Assembly (NCBI RefSeq): GCF_030373225.1
Contig: NZ_JAUCZG010000001.1
Coordinates: 62,001 to 126,000, forward strand
Source: Hydrogenophaga sp.
GTDB taxonomy: Bacteria; Pseudomonadota; Gammaproteobacteria; Burkholderiales; Burkholderiaceae_C
DNA: 64,000 nucleotides
Direction of reading: 5' to 3'
Position 1 is the first letter of the stretch, and each line of letters opens with the position of its first letter. A model generated the notes under the pieces. It was not told where the DNA came from and did no database searches. It was given only the letters and a program-made list of their open reading frames with translations. The position numbers and the translations under genes are program-made. Of the stretch, positions 18,006 through 26,021 are shown one piece after another.

Positions 18006-20054
18006 TCAGACCGTGAGTTCGGCCATCGACGATTCCGGAAACGCCAAGTCGGGGTCGAGTTGCTCCAGCGGCAGGGTGAAGTAGAAAGTGCAGCCTGCAC
18101 CGGGCGCGGTTTCTGACCAGATGCGACCACCGTGCCGGTCGATGATGCGTTGCGCCAGGGCCAGGCCGGTGCCGGTGCCCTCGAAGTCCATCGAGTGGTG
18201 CTGTCGCTGGAACATCACGAACAGGTTGTGCGCCTTCTCCAGGTCGAAGCCGGCCCCGTTGTCGCTGACAAAGAACGTGCGTCCTCCCATGGGGTTGACC
18301 TTCCAGCCGACCTTGATGACGGCGTCGTTGCGCTTGGCGGTGTACTTCACCGCGTTGTCGAGCAGGTTGCCCCAGGCCTGTGCCAGCAGCATGGCATCGC
18401 CGCGGACCATCGGCAGTTCCGGATCGATCGTCCATTCGATGGAGCGGTCCGGGTGTTCCTGTTTCAGGTGGGCGACGACGCCCTGCAGCAAGGGAGCCAG
18501 TGGCACAGGTTGGGAGTCCAGCGCCACGCGACCCAGCCGCGCGTATTCGAGCAGGCCTTCGATCATCAGGCTCATGCGCTTGGCCGCCTTGGCGATCGAG
18601 GTCTGGTATTGGCGGGCAAGGTTGTCGGTGGACTCGCCGGTTTGCTCTTGCAGCAGGCTCACGAAGCTGGCGATATGGCGCAGCGGCGCGCGCAAGTCGT
18701 GCGAGACCATGTGCGAGAACACGTCCAGATCCTTGTTCGCCGCCACCAGCTGTTGCGTGCGTTCGGCCACGCGCTTCTCCAGCTCGCGGTTGAGGTCGTT
18801 CATCACGTCCTCCAGGCTCTTGGCCGCGGTCATGTCGCGCGTGATGCTTGAGAGGCCCTGCAATTCACCGGCTTCGTTGCGCAGCGCGGTGAGCACGGTG
18901 TGCGCCCAGAAGCGCGAGCCGTCCTCACGCAGGCGCCAGCCACGTGATTCCCATTGGCCGTGGTCCTTGGCCAGGCGCAGCACCTGGCCCGGGTCGACCT
19001 CGTCTTCGCCCGCGTTGTCGCTGCACATGAGCGTCTCGTACGACTGCCCGACGATCTGCGAGCGCTGGTGGCCGTGCAGGCGCTGGGCGCTTTCAGTCCA
19101 TTCCGTCACCGCGCCGGTGTCGTCCACGAAATAGATGCAGTAGTCCTGGATGGCGTCGACCATCAGGCGGTAGCGCTGCTCGCTGGCGAACAGTTCTTCG
19201 GAGCGTTCCCGCACGCGGTCCTCCAGGTCCTGGTTGGCGTGCAGCACGAACTCTTCGGTGCGCCGTCGCTCCGTGATGTCGTGCAGTTCGATGAACAGCC
19301 CTTCGACTTCACCGGCCTGCACGTCGGGAATGTAGTGAATGTCGAAATAGTTCTTTGCGCCGTCCGCTCCCATGCGTTCGGCTTCGAAATTCTGTGCCTT
19401 GCCGCTGAGCGTGGCCGCCACCCGCGGCATGATCTCGGGCAAGACCTCGGGGCGCACCACGTCGCTCAGGTGCGAGCCCACCATCTCTTCGGGCGCCTTG
19501 CCGTAGCGCTGGGCGTGCGCCTGGTTGGCGAAGCGGCAGACCAGGTTCTTGTCGTAGTAGGCCAGGCGGGCTGGAATGCGGTTGGTGATGCTGCGCAGGA
19601 TGGCGTCTTGCGGTGCGTCGGTGACGTGGCCGGCCGGCACGTTGCCGAGATCGGCCACCATGGTGCTGGTGTGCAGGAACTGACCTTCCGCATCAAAAAC
19701 GGCGGTGGACGTGAGCCTGGCCTGCAGCAAGTCGCCGTTGGCGCGACGCAGCATGAGTGTGAGCGGCTCCGTGCGCCCGCTGATCAGCAGTTGTTCCACG
19801 TGCATGGACGCCGCACTGCGCGACGCGGGCGCGGTCAGATCGGTGAGCTTTCTGAACATCACCACCTCGTTCCGGTCGGTACCCAGCCAGTCGAGCAGGG
19901 TCTGGTTGATGTTGACGCAGCGCAGGTTGGCGTCCAGTGCGAGCAGACCGCAAGGCGCGTTGTCGTACAGGGAGCGGGCGGCGTTCAGGGCGGCCAGCAG
20001 TTCATCGGCGATGGGGGCCAGCTGCTGCTCAGTGGTCGGTGCAGAGGTGTCCAT
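18006..20054 (-). CDS. Soluble multi-PAS sensor histidine kinase
   Basis: A protein of 682 residues with no membrane segment. Three PAS-type domains are visible (about 25-140, 150-262 and 293-412), with a coiled linker before the third (RRRTEEFVLHANQDLEDRVRERS region) and a second coil at 414-442. The HisKA box SHDLRAPLRH contains the phospho-acceptor His452. The ATPase domain has NLLDNAVKYT, DNGAGFD (598-604) and GTGTGLALAQ. It would sense a cytoplasmic signal through PAS domains and phosphorylate a response regulator, but none is encoded nearby. The ATG at 20054 has GGAG upstream; a longer start at 20087 is less likely. Confidence 0.86.
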   Translation of the reverse strand: MDTSAPTTEQQLAPIADELLAALNAARSLYDNAPCGLLALDANLRCVNINQTLLDWLGTDRNEVVMFRKLTDLTAPASRSAASMHVEQLLISGRTEPLTLMLRRANGDLLQARLTSTAVFDAEGQFLHTSTMVADLGNVPAGHVTDAPQDAILRSITNRIPARLAYYDKNLVCRFANQAHAQRYGKAPEEMVGSHLSDVVRPEVLPEIMPRVAATLSGKAQNFEAERMGADGAKNYFDIHYIPDVQAGEVEGLFIELHDITERRRTEEFVLHANQDLEDRVRERSEELFASEQRYRLMVDAIQDYCIYFVDDTGAVTEWTESAQRLHGHQRSQIVGQSYETLMCSDNAGEDEVDPGQVLRLAKDHGQWESRGWRLREDGSRFWAHTVLTALRNEAGELQGLSSITRDMTAAKSLEDVMNDLNRELEKRVAERTQQLVAANKDLDVFSHMVSHDLRAPLRHIASFVSLLQEQTGESTDNLARQYQTSIAKAAKRMSLMIEGLLEYARLGRVALDSQPVPLAPLLQGVVAHLKQEHPDRSIEWTIDPELPMVRGDAMLLAQAWGNLLDNAVKYTAKRNDAVIKVGWKVNPMGGRTFFVSDNGAGFDLEKAHNLFVMFQRQHHSMDFEGTGTGLALAQRIIDRHGGRIWSETAPGAGCTFYFTLPLEQLDPDLAFPESSMAELTV

Positions 20055-20180
20055 GGGAGGGCTCCAGGTCGGTTCGGGTCGTGGCAAAACATTGCTCGTA
20101 CTTCCTTATCGGACGGCAGCGCCAAAAATTCAGCCGTGTTCGACCACCGGACAGGGTGGCGATGCGGTCCGTTCGACGCG

Positions 20181-20214
20181 AAAAAAAGCCCCGGGGCTGG
20201 AGCGCCGGGGCTTT
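20181..20214 (-). terminator. Rho-independent terminator of metK
   Basis: On the minus strand, a GCCCCGG/CCGGGGC stem (20188-20194 with 20205-20211) is followed by seven T. It lies about 25 bases after the metK stop, between metK and the histidine kinase gene. Confidence 0.88.
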
Positions 20215-20238
20215 CCGAACATCACCGTAAGTGAAGGC

Positions 20239-21420
20239 TTACATTCCGGCAGCCTTCTTCAGGGCGGCGGCACGGTCGGTGCGCTCCCAGGTGAACTCGG
20301 GCTCTTCGCGGCCGAAGTGGCCGTAGGCAGCGGTCTTGGTGTAGATCGGGCGCAGCAGGTCGAGCATCTGGATGATGCCTTTGGGACGCAGATCAAAGTG
20401 TTCATTGACCAGCGCGGCGATCTGCTCGTCGGGAATCACGCCGGTGCCTTCCGTGTAAACCGTCACGTTCATCGGGCGGGCCACGCCGATGGCGTAGGCC
20501 ACCTGGATCTGGCACTGCTTGGCCAGCCCGGCGGCCACGATGTTCTTGGCCACGTAACGGGCGGCATAGGCCGCTGAGCGGTCAACCTTGGACGGGTCCT
20601 TGCCGGAGAACGCGCCACCGCCGTGCGGGCAGGCGCCACCGTAGGTGTCAACGATGATCTTTCGACCCGTCAGACCACAGTCGCCCTGCGGACCGCCAAT
20701 GACGAATCGGCCGGTGGGGTTGATCAGGTAGCGGGTGTTCTGCAGCCATTCCTTGGGCAGCACGGGCTTGATGATCTCTTCGATGATGGCTTCATTGAAC
20801 GAGGCCTTCATCTTGGTGGAGGTTTCGCTCTGGTCGGGGCTGTGCTGCGTCGACAGCACCACGGTGTCGATGCTGTGCGGCTTGCCGTCCACATAGCGCA
20901 TGGTCACCTGGCTCTTGGCATCGGGGCGCAGGAATGGCAGGCGGCCGTCCTTGCGAAGCTGCGCCTGGCGCTCGACCAGCCGGTGCGCGTAGTAGATGGG
21001 CGCGGGCATCAGTTCGGGCGTCTCGTCGCAGGCGTAGCCGAACATCAGACCCTGGTCGCCAGCGCCGGTGTTGAGGTGGTCGTCGCTGGCGTGGTCCACG
21101 CCCTGGGCAATGTCGTTGCTCTGTTTGTCGTAGGCCACCAGCACCGCGCAGCCCTTGTAGTCGATGCCGTACTCGGTGTTGTCGTAGCCGATGCGCTTCA
21201 AGGTGTCGCGCGCGACCTGGATGTAGTCGACGTGCGCGTTGGTCGTGATCTCGCCGGCCAGCACCACCAGTCCGGTGTTGCACAGTGTCTCGGCCGCCAC
21301 GCGGCTGCGCGGGTCCTGGGTGAAGATCGCGTCGAGGATCGCGTCGGAAATCTGGTCCGCCACCTTGTCGGGGTGGCCTTCAGAGACGGATTCGGAGGTG
21401 AAAAGAAAGTCGTTCGCCAT
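20239..21420 (-). CDS. metK: S-adenosylmethionine synthetase
   Basis: A protein of 393 residues, the standard length. It starts [23 protein letters not shown], and the GAGDQG (ATP/methionine loop) and [16 protein letters not shown] (phosphate-binding) motifs are present. It makes S-adenosylmethionine from methionine and ATP. GGAG lies eight bases upstream of the ATG. The leader contains a stem-loop (21446-21477). It is divergent from the acyltransferase genes and ends in its own terminator. Confidence 0.97.
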   Translation of the reverse strand: MANDFLFTSESVSEGHPDKVADQISDAILDAIFTQDPRSRVAAETLCNTGLVVLAGEITTNAHVDYIQVARDTLKRIGYDNTEYGIDYKGCAVLVAYDKQSNDIAQGVDHASDDHLNTGAGDQGLMFGYACDETPELMPAPIYYAHRLVERQAQLRKDGRLPFLRPDAKSQVTMRYVDGKPHSIDTVVLSTQHSPDQSETSTKMKASFNEAIIEEIIKPVLPKEWLQNTRYLINPTGRFVIGGPQGDCGLTGRKIIVDTYGGACPHGGGAFSGKDPSKVDRSAAYAARYVAKNIVAAGLAKQCQIQVAYAIGVARPMNVTVYTEGTGVIPDEQIAALVNEHFDLRPKGIIQMLDLLRPIYTKTAAYGHFGREEPEFTWERTDRAAALKKAAGM

Positions 21421-21445
21421 GGTTAAACTCCAAGTTGGTTGATCG

Positions 21446-21477
21446 GCGTTGCCGGTCTGTCAGAGTTCGGCGAACGC
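21446..21477 (-). promoter_or_regulatory. Stem-loop in the metK leader
   Basis: The bases GCGTTGCCG (21446-21454) pair with CGGCGAACGC (21468-21477), with one bulged base and a 13-base loop. The hairpin ends 26 bases before the metK start. It is a plausible regulatory leader structure, but it does not fit the SAM riboswitch classes I know. Confidence 0.35.
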
Positions 21478-21603
21478 TTTAGCGGAATTTATGAATCGCC
21501 CCGCAATTAGTTCAGTAACTCGGCGATGGGCGGATTCTAGATCAAGCCCCATGCCCCGCCTGTCTTCCGAACAACTTGTGCCCGGGGTCATCCCCCGACC
21601 TCA

Positions 21604-22440
21604 TTGGCTGCGTTGGTCCACTTCCTCTTTCGTGTGCTGAGCCTGTTCCCGCTGCCGGTGCTGCATGCGCTGGGCTGGCTGCTGGGCTGGGTCAGCTTCC
21701 TGTTGTCCTCCCGTTACCGCCGCCGCCTCCTCGCCCACGCCAGACTGGCACATTGCCCCACGCGCGTCATCTGGGCGTCGGTGGGCGAGGCGGGCAAGCT
21801 GGTGGCCGAACTGCCGAGGTTGTGGCTGGGCCGGCCGGTGCGCGTGGGCTGGGAGGGTGCAGCCCACATCGAGTCAGCGCAGGCGGACGGCGCCGGTGTG
21901 TTGTTCCTCACCCCCCACCTGGGCTGCTTCGAGATCACCGCCCAGGCCTATGCGCAGCGCTTCGGTGCCCGCCACCCCATGACGGTGCTGTTTCGCCCGG
22001 CGCGCCAGGCCGCGTTGCGCGAACTGGTGGCGGCTGCCCGTCGGCGCCCGGGCCTGCACGCGGCTCCCACCACCCTGGCGGGCGTCAAGCAACTCATCAA
22101 GGCGCTGAAGGTGGGCGACGCGGTGGGCCTGTTGCCCGACCAGGTGCCGCCGCAAGGGCAGGGCGTGTGGGCACCCTTTTTCGGACGCGATGCCTACACC
22201 ATGACGCTGTCTGCGCGGCTGGCACAAGGCGGCAACACACAGGTGCTGCTCAGCTGGGGCGAGCGACTGAGCTGGGGCCGGGGTTATCTGGTGCATGTGA
22301 GGCCGTTCGGCCCCCTGGACAGCGACCCGGCCAAGGCTGCCGGCCAGATCAACCAGGCCATGGAGACGCTGGTGCGAGAATGCCCCGCCCAGTACCTCTG
22401 GTCGTACGACCGTTACAAGTCCCCGCCGCCTGCCCGCTGA
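21604..22440 (+). CDS. Lysophospholipid / lipid A-type acyltransferase (LpxL/HtrB family), first copy
   Basis: A protein of 278 residues of the LpxL/HtrB acyltransferase family. It has an N-terminal membrane anchor (VLHALGWLLGWVSFLLS) and the catalytic HX4E motif HLGCFE (His105, Glu110), followed by LLPDQVPPQGQGVWAPFFG. These enzymes add secondary acyl chains to lipid A at the inner membrane. The start used is TTG at 21604 without a strong Shine-Dalgarno, so the exact N-terminus is uncertain. The stop overlaps the start of the second copy (TGATG), which suggests translational coupling. Confidence 0.85.
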   Translation: MAALVHFLFRVLSLFPLPVLHALGWLLGWVSFLLSSRYRRRLLAHARLAHCPTRVIWASVGEAGKLVAELPRLWLGRPVRVGWEGAAHIESAQADGAGVLFLTPHLGCFEITAQAYAQRFGARHPMTVLFRPARQAALRELVAAARRRPGLHAAPTTLAGVKQLIKALKVGDAVGLLPDQVPPQGQGVWAPFFGRDAYTMTLSARLAQGGNTQVLLSWGERLSWGRGYLVHVRPFGPLDSDPAKAAGQINQAMETLVRECPAQYLWSYDRYKSPPPAR

Positions 22441-23360
22441 TGCCCCAGCTTCCCGCCTCCGAACACCAGTTGCCGCCCGGTGGCATCACCAACCGCCTGG
22501 GGCTCGTCTTCATGCGATTGCTCGCGCGCCTGCCCCTTTCATGGGTGCGGGCCCTGGGCTGGCTGCTGGGCCATGTGCTGCACGCGGTGGCGGGGCGCCG
22601 CCGGCGCATCGCGCGCACCAACTGGGGCGTGTGCTTTCCTGAGCAAGGCACGACCGAGCGCAACCGCGCCGTGCGCCGCCACTTCGTTTTCTTCGCCCAG
22701 GCATGGCTGGACCGCAGCTGGTTGTGGGAGGCCAGCGATGCCACCATCCGCCGCCGGCTGACCCTCACCGGTGACCTTCAGGCGCTGGCCGGCAACGAAC
22801 CCACGGTGTTGTTCGCGCCGCACTTCGTGGGCATGGATGCCGGCTGGACCGCACTGACCGCCCACCTCGAGCGGCGCTTTTGCGGCATTTATGCCGAGCA
22901 GCTCAACGCCGATGTCGACCGCTGGATGTCGCAGGGTCGGCAACGCTTCGGTGAACCGCACATCGTGGCGATGCGCCAGGGACTCAAGCCGCTGGTGGCG
23001 GCCTTGCGCCAGGGCCTGCCGTTGTACCTGCTGCCCGACATGGATTACGGCACACGGGATTCGGTCTTCGTTCCGTTTTTCGGGGTGCAGACCGCCACCA
23101 TCACATCGCTCTCGCGCTTTGCGCGCATGGCCAGGGCGCGTGTGGTGCCGGTGGTCAGCCGTCTCACACCGAGCGGGTACGAAGTGAAAGTGCATTCGCC
23201 ATGGGTCGACTATCCGAGCGGTGATGTGGAGGCCGACACGGCCATGATGAACACCTGTCTCGAGGAATTCATCCGGATGGCGCCCGAGCAGTACTACTGG
23301 GTGCACAAGCGCTTCAAGACACGGCCCGGCGGCGAGCCTTCCTTCTACGCCGGCCTTTGA
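22440..23360 (+). CDS. Lysophospholipid / lipid A-type acyltransferase (LpxL/HtrB family), second copy
   Basis: A protein of 306 residues and a paralogue of the preceding gene. It has an anchor helix (VRALGWLLGHVLHAVAG), then RIARTNWGVCFPE, the HX4D motif HFVGMD (His128, Asp133), YLLPDMDYGTRDSVFVPFFG and a C-terminal YYWVHKRFKTRP typical of LpxL/LpxM enzymes. It probably performs one of the two late lipid A acylations. The ATG overlaps the preceding stop by one base. Which of the two copies acts first cannot be told from the sequence. Confidence 0.88.
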   Translation: MPQLPASEHQLPPGGITNRLGLVFMRLLARLPLSWVRALGWLLGHVLHAVAGRRRRIARTNWGVCFPEQGTTERNRAVRRHFVFFAQAWLDRSWLWEASDATIRRRLTLTGDLQALAGNEPTVLFAPHFVGMDAGWTALTAHLERRFCGIYAEQLNADVDRWMSQGRQRFGEPHIVAMRQGLKPLVAALRQGLPLYLLPDMDYGTRDSVFVPFFGVQTATITSLSRFARMARARVVPVVSRLTPSGYEVKVHSPWVDYPSGDVEADTAMMNTCLEEFIRMAPEQYYWVHKRFKTRPGGEPSFYAGL

Positions 23361-23370
23361 GCGCCCCCGC

Positions 23371-24291
23371 TCAGGGTGTGAGAAAGCCTTCGATCAGGGC
23401 GGCCACGTGCTGCGGTTGTTCATGCACGATCCAGTGGGTGGCGCCGGGCACCCGTTCGATGCGCAGCTCGGGCACGAACCCGTCCAGTCCGTCCAGCAAG
23501 GTCTCGGGCAGGGCCGTGTCACCCAGGCCCCAGACCACCAGCGTGGGCACGTGCACCATGACACGTTCGCGCGGCAGCTGCACGGCTGCGGCGCCCGGGT
23601 CGCCCGGAGTGGGTGGTCGCAAGGGGGACGCTGCGTAATAGGCGCAGGGGCCGTGCAGTCCCTGGCGCCAGACCGACCGGTAGCGGTCGCGCGTGGCGTC
23701 ATCAAGCCAGGCCATCGGACCACTGTCGGCGGCCATGTTGGTGAAGAAGGGCCACAGGCGCGCGAAATCGTTTTCCGCCAGCAAGGCCGGTGCGTCCGGG
23801 CGAGCGAGGAAGTTCATGTAGGCGCTCGATGCCTGCTGCGTCGGCGAGTTCGCCAGTTCGCGCTGGAAAGCGGCGGGATGGGGCGCATTGACGATGACGA
23901 GCTGGCGAAGCGCGCCTGGCCACTGCGCCGCAACGCTCCAGGCGAGCGCGCCGCCCCAGTCGTGCGCCACCAGACCGGCGAGCTGACCTGGCGTGGGGCT
24001 GTTCGACGTGATGGCGTCGATCAGCGCGGACAGGTCCTGCACCAGCGGCTTGGCTCGGTAGGCGGCCACGTCGGTGGGCGCGCTGGACTGCTCGAAGCCG
24101 CGCAGATTGGGTGCCACGCAGCGGTAGCCGCCGTGTTCGGGTCGTGCAAAGTGCTCGAGCAGGTGGTCCCAGACAAAGGCGGCTTCTGGAAAGCCGTGCA
24201 GGAACAGCAGCACCGGCCGCCCGGGTGTGCCTGCGGCGCGGCAACTCAGGGTGATGCCATGCGGCAGGGTCTGATGGAAGGTTTCGATCAT
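23371..24291 (-). CDS. Alpha/beta hydrolase, epoxide-hydrolase-like
   Basis: A protein of 306 residues with an alpha/beta hydrolase fold. It has the oxyanion HGFPE (32-36), a nucleophile elbow AHDWGG with Asp111, an acidic residue in the GDTALPE region and His in GATHWIVHEQP. Asp rather than Ser as nucleophile and the HGFPE motif point to the epoxide hydrolase or haloalkane dehalogenase branch. The substrate is unknown. The ATG at 24291 has GGAGAGAG upstream; ATGs at 24306 and 24315 would only lengthen the N-terminus. It is convergent with the acyltransferase pair and follows engB on the same strand. Confidence 0.85.
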   Translation of the reverse strand: MIETFHQTLPHGITLSCRAAGTPGRPVLLFLHGFPEAAFVWDHLLEHFARPEHGGYRCVAPNLRGFEQSSAPTDVAAYRAKPLVQDLSALIDAITSNSPTPGQLAGLVAHDWGGALAWSVAAQWPGALRQLVIVNAPHPAAFQRELANSPTQQASSAYMNFLARPDAPALLAENDFARLWPFFTNMAADSGPMAWLDDATRDRYRSVWRQGLHGPCAYYAASPLRPPTPGDPGAAAVQLPRERVMVHVPTLVVWGLGDTALPETLLDGLDGFVPELRIERVPGATHWIVHEQPQHVAALIEGFLTP

Positions 24292-24319
24292 CGGGGCTCT
24301 CTCCATGGCCCGCACACGG

Positions 24320-25120
24320 TCAATCGAGAGCGGGGGGCTCGTCTTCGGGCTGGTCTGCCGGCAGGTTGGCGGGGGCCCTCACAGGTGCGCTGCCATCGTG
24401 CGTCCAGCGCCACAACATCAGGGCGACCTCGTCCAGCCCTTTCTTCTTCAAGGCAGAAAAGAGTCTCGCCTCACCACCGCCCGATTGCAGTCGCGCAATC
24501 GACAGCGCCTTTTGTGCCTCCGCGTGGTTGAGCTTGTCGGACTTGGTGAGCAGCACGAGGAATTTGAGGCCCGCCTCGACGCGTGGGCGAATCACCTCCA
24601 GCAGGATTTCGTCCAGCTCGGTGAGACCCAGTCGCGGGTCGATCAGCAGCACCACACCCTTGAGGTTCTCGCGCGTGAGCAGGTAATTGCCCATCACGCG
24701 CTGCCAGCGCAACTTGGCTTCCCGCGGCACCGCCGCATAGCCGTAGCCGGGCAGGTCGGCCAGCACGGCGTCGGTGATGCCCTGCTTGCCGAGCGAAAAG
24801 AGGTTGATGCTTTGCGTGCGCCCGGGTGTCTTGGAGGCAAACGCCAGCCGCTTTTGCTGCGTCAGGGTATTGATGCAGGTGGATTTGCCGGCGTTGGAGC
24901 GGCCCACGAACGCCACCTCTGGCACCTCCAGCGCGGGCAGGTGCTCGAGTTGGGGGGCGGTGGTGAGAAACCGGGCGGTGTGCAACCAGCCGTGTGCGAT
25001 CTTGAGATCGGGGGGCAGCGGATCGGCGGGTTTTCCAGCGTAGGGGGTCCGGGCTTGGGGGCTCTGGGCGTCCGCGGACGGAGAAACGGGGGTGTTGGCT
25101 GGAGTGTGGTTCTGGGTCAT
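24320..25120 (-). CDS. engB: Ribosome biogenesis GTPase EngB (YihA/YsxC)
   Basis: A protein of 266 residues. It has the G1 motif GRSNAGKST (73-81), then TPGRTQ (G2), DLPGYGYA (G3), TKSDK (G4) and a C-terminal SALKKKG (G5). EngB helps mature the large ribosomal subunit. The protein is longer than usual because of a Pro/Ala-rich N-terminal extension of about 40 residues and an acidic tail. The start at 25120 is tentative; an ATG at 25144 is in frame and neither has a clear ribosome-binding site. It is divergent from the cytochrome c4 gene, a gene pair common in betaproteobacteria. Confidence 0.92.
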   Translation of the reverse strand: MTQNHTPANTPVSPSADAQSPQARTPYAGKPADPLPPDLKIAHGWLHTARFLTTAPQLEHLPALEVPEVAFVGRSNAGKSTCINTLTQQKRLAFASKTPGRTQSINLFSLGKQGITDAVLADLPGYGYAAVPREAKLRWQRVMGNYLLTRENLKGVVLLIDPRLGLTELDEILLEVIRPRVEAGLKFLVLLTKSDKLNHAEAQKALSIARLQSGGGEARLFSALKKKGLDEVALMLWRWTHDGSAPVRAPANLPADQPEDEPPALD

Positions 25121-25223
25121 TGAGGGGGTTTCCCGAGACTGCATTGTAAAATCGATTGGCTGTGAGCAGACATCCCGCGAAATTCTTCAACCCGAACACG
25201 TCGCATCCGACGCCCGTCCCGTC

Positions 25224-25838
25224 ATGAAATTGCCCGTTTCCCTTCTTTGCGCCGCCGCTGCCGCGGCTTTGTCGTTCAGTGTTCAGGCGCAGGCGGTCAA
25301 ACCCGACCTGGCCAGGGGCGCTGCGGTGTTTGGTCAGGCCTGCGTGGCCTGTCACGCGGCCGACGGCAACTCCACCACGCCGGTGAACCCCAAGCTGGCC
25401 CAGCAACACCCCGAGTACCTGATCAAGCAGTTGCAGGAGTACAAGTCGGGCAAGCGGGACAATGCCATCATGAAGGGCATGGCATCGACCCTGTCGGACG
25501 AAGACATGCGCAACATCGGCTTCTGGCTCGCGTCCCAGAGAGCCACGCCGGGTGCAGCCACCGACAAGGAGCTGGTGACCCTCGGTGAACGCATCTACCG
25601 CGGTGGCATTCCCGACCGTCAGATTGCAGCGTGTGCCGCCTGCCACAGTCCCAACGGTGCCGGCATTCCAGCCCAGTACCCCCGCCTCTCGGGTCAGCAC
25701 GCCGAGTACACCGAGACGCAGCTCAGGCACTTTCGCGACGGCACCCGTGCCAACAATGCACAAATGACCGGTGTTGCAGCCAAGATGAACGACCGCGAAA
25801 TCAAGGCGGTTGCCGACTACATCGCCGGACTGCGTTGA
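25224..25838 (+). CDS. Diheme cytochrome c4
   Basis: A protein of 204 residues. A signal peptide is followed by two cytochrome c domains with heme-attachment sites CVACH (40-44) and CAACH (137-141). Methionines in the GMAST and MTGVAAKM regions are likely axial ligands. It carries electrons in the periplasm, typically toward terminal oxidases. The start at 25224 begins the signal peptide; the upstream frame overlaps the engB promoter region. The next genes encode the system II machinery that attaches heme to such proteins, so function and location agree. Confidence 0.93.
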   Translation: MKLPVSLLCAAAAAALSFSVQAQAVKPDLARGAAVFGQACVACHAADGNSTTPVNPKLAQQHPEYLIKQLQEYKSGKRDNAIMKGMASTLSDEDMRNIGFWLASQRATPGAATDKELVTLGERIYRGGIPDRQIAACAACHSPNGAGIPAQYPRLSGQHAEYTETQLRHFRDGTRANNAQMTGVAAKMNDREIKAVADYIAGLR

Positions 25839-25855
25839 GAAGATCCGGCAGAGCC

Positions 25856-25884
25856 TTGCCCTTGGCGCGAGGCTGGGATATAAG
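25856..25884 (+). promoter_or_regulatory. Predicted sigma-70 promoter after the cytochrome c4 gene
   Basis: TTGCCC (25856-25861) and TATAAG (25879-25884) are separated by exactly 17 bases, just after the cytochrome c4 stop codon. It could drive resB-ccsB or a short RNA ending at the terminator at 25961-25996. Confidence 0.5.
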
Positions 25885-25890
25885 CCAACG

Positions 25891-25996
25891 TTAATATTTG
25901 CCGGCACAATGCGATAAAGCCACTTGGCGGTGAACCGCCAGCAAAAAAACACATCAGAACAGGGCGCGTTCCGGGATCACCGGAGCCGCCCTTTTT
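25891..25996 (+). ncRNA. Candidate small RNA or attenuated leader between cytochrome c4 and resB
   Basis: From the predicted promoter the transcript would begin near 25891. It would contain a TGGCGG-tgaa-CCGCCA hairpin (25925-25940), an A-rich single-stranded linker with seven A in a row, and a Rho-independent terminator ending at 25996. A promoter, a hairpin, an A-rich linker and a terminator within about 105 bases is the usual shape of a bacterial small RNA. The same elements could be a resB leader attenuator. Confidence 0.33.
25961..25996 (+). terminator. Rho-independent terminator upstream of resB
   Basis: GGGCG (25962-25966) pairs with CGCCC (25987-25991) around an upper TCCGG/CCGGA stem, followed by five T. 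It would end cytochrome c4 transcripts or the candidate small RNA, 26 bases before the resB start. Confidence 0.7.
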
Positions 25997-26021
25997 GTTG
26001 AACCGTTCTTCCATTCTTTCC

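Noticed and set aside
21421..21540. Known SAM riboswitch upstream of metK
   Set aside because: I looked for features of the SAM-I, SAM-II, SAM-IV and SAM/SAH types and found no convincing match, only a simple stem-loop.
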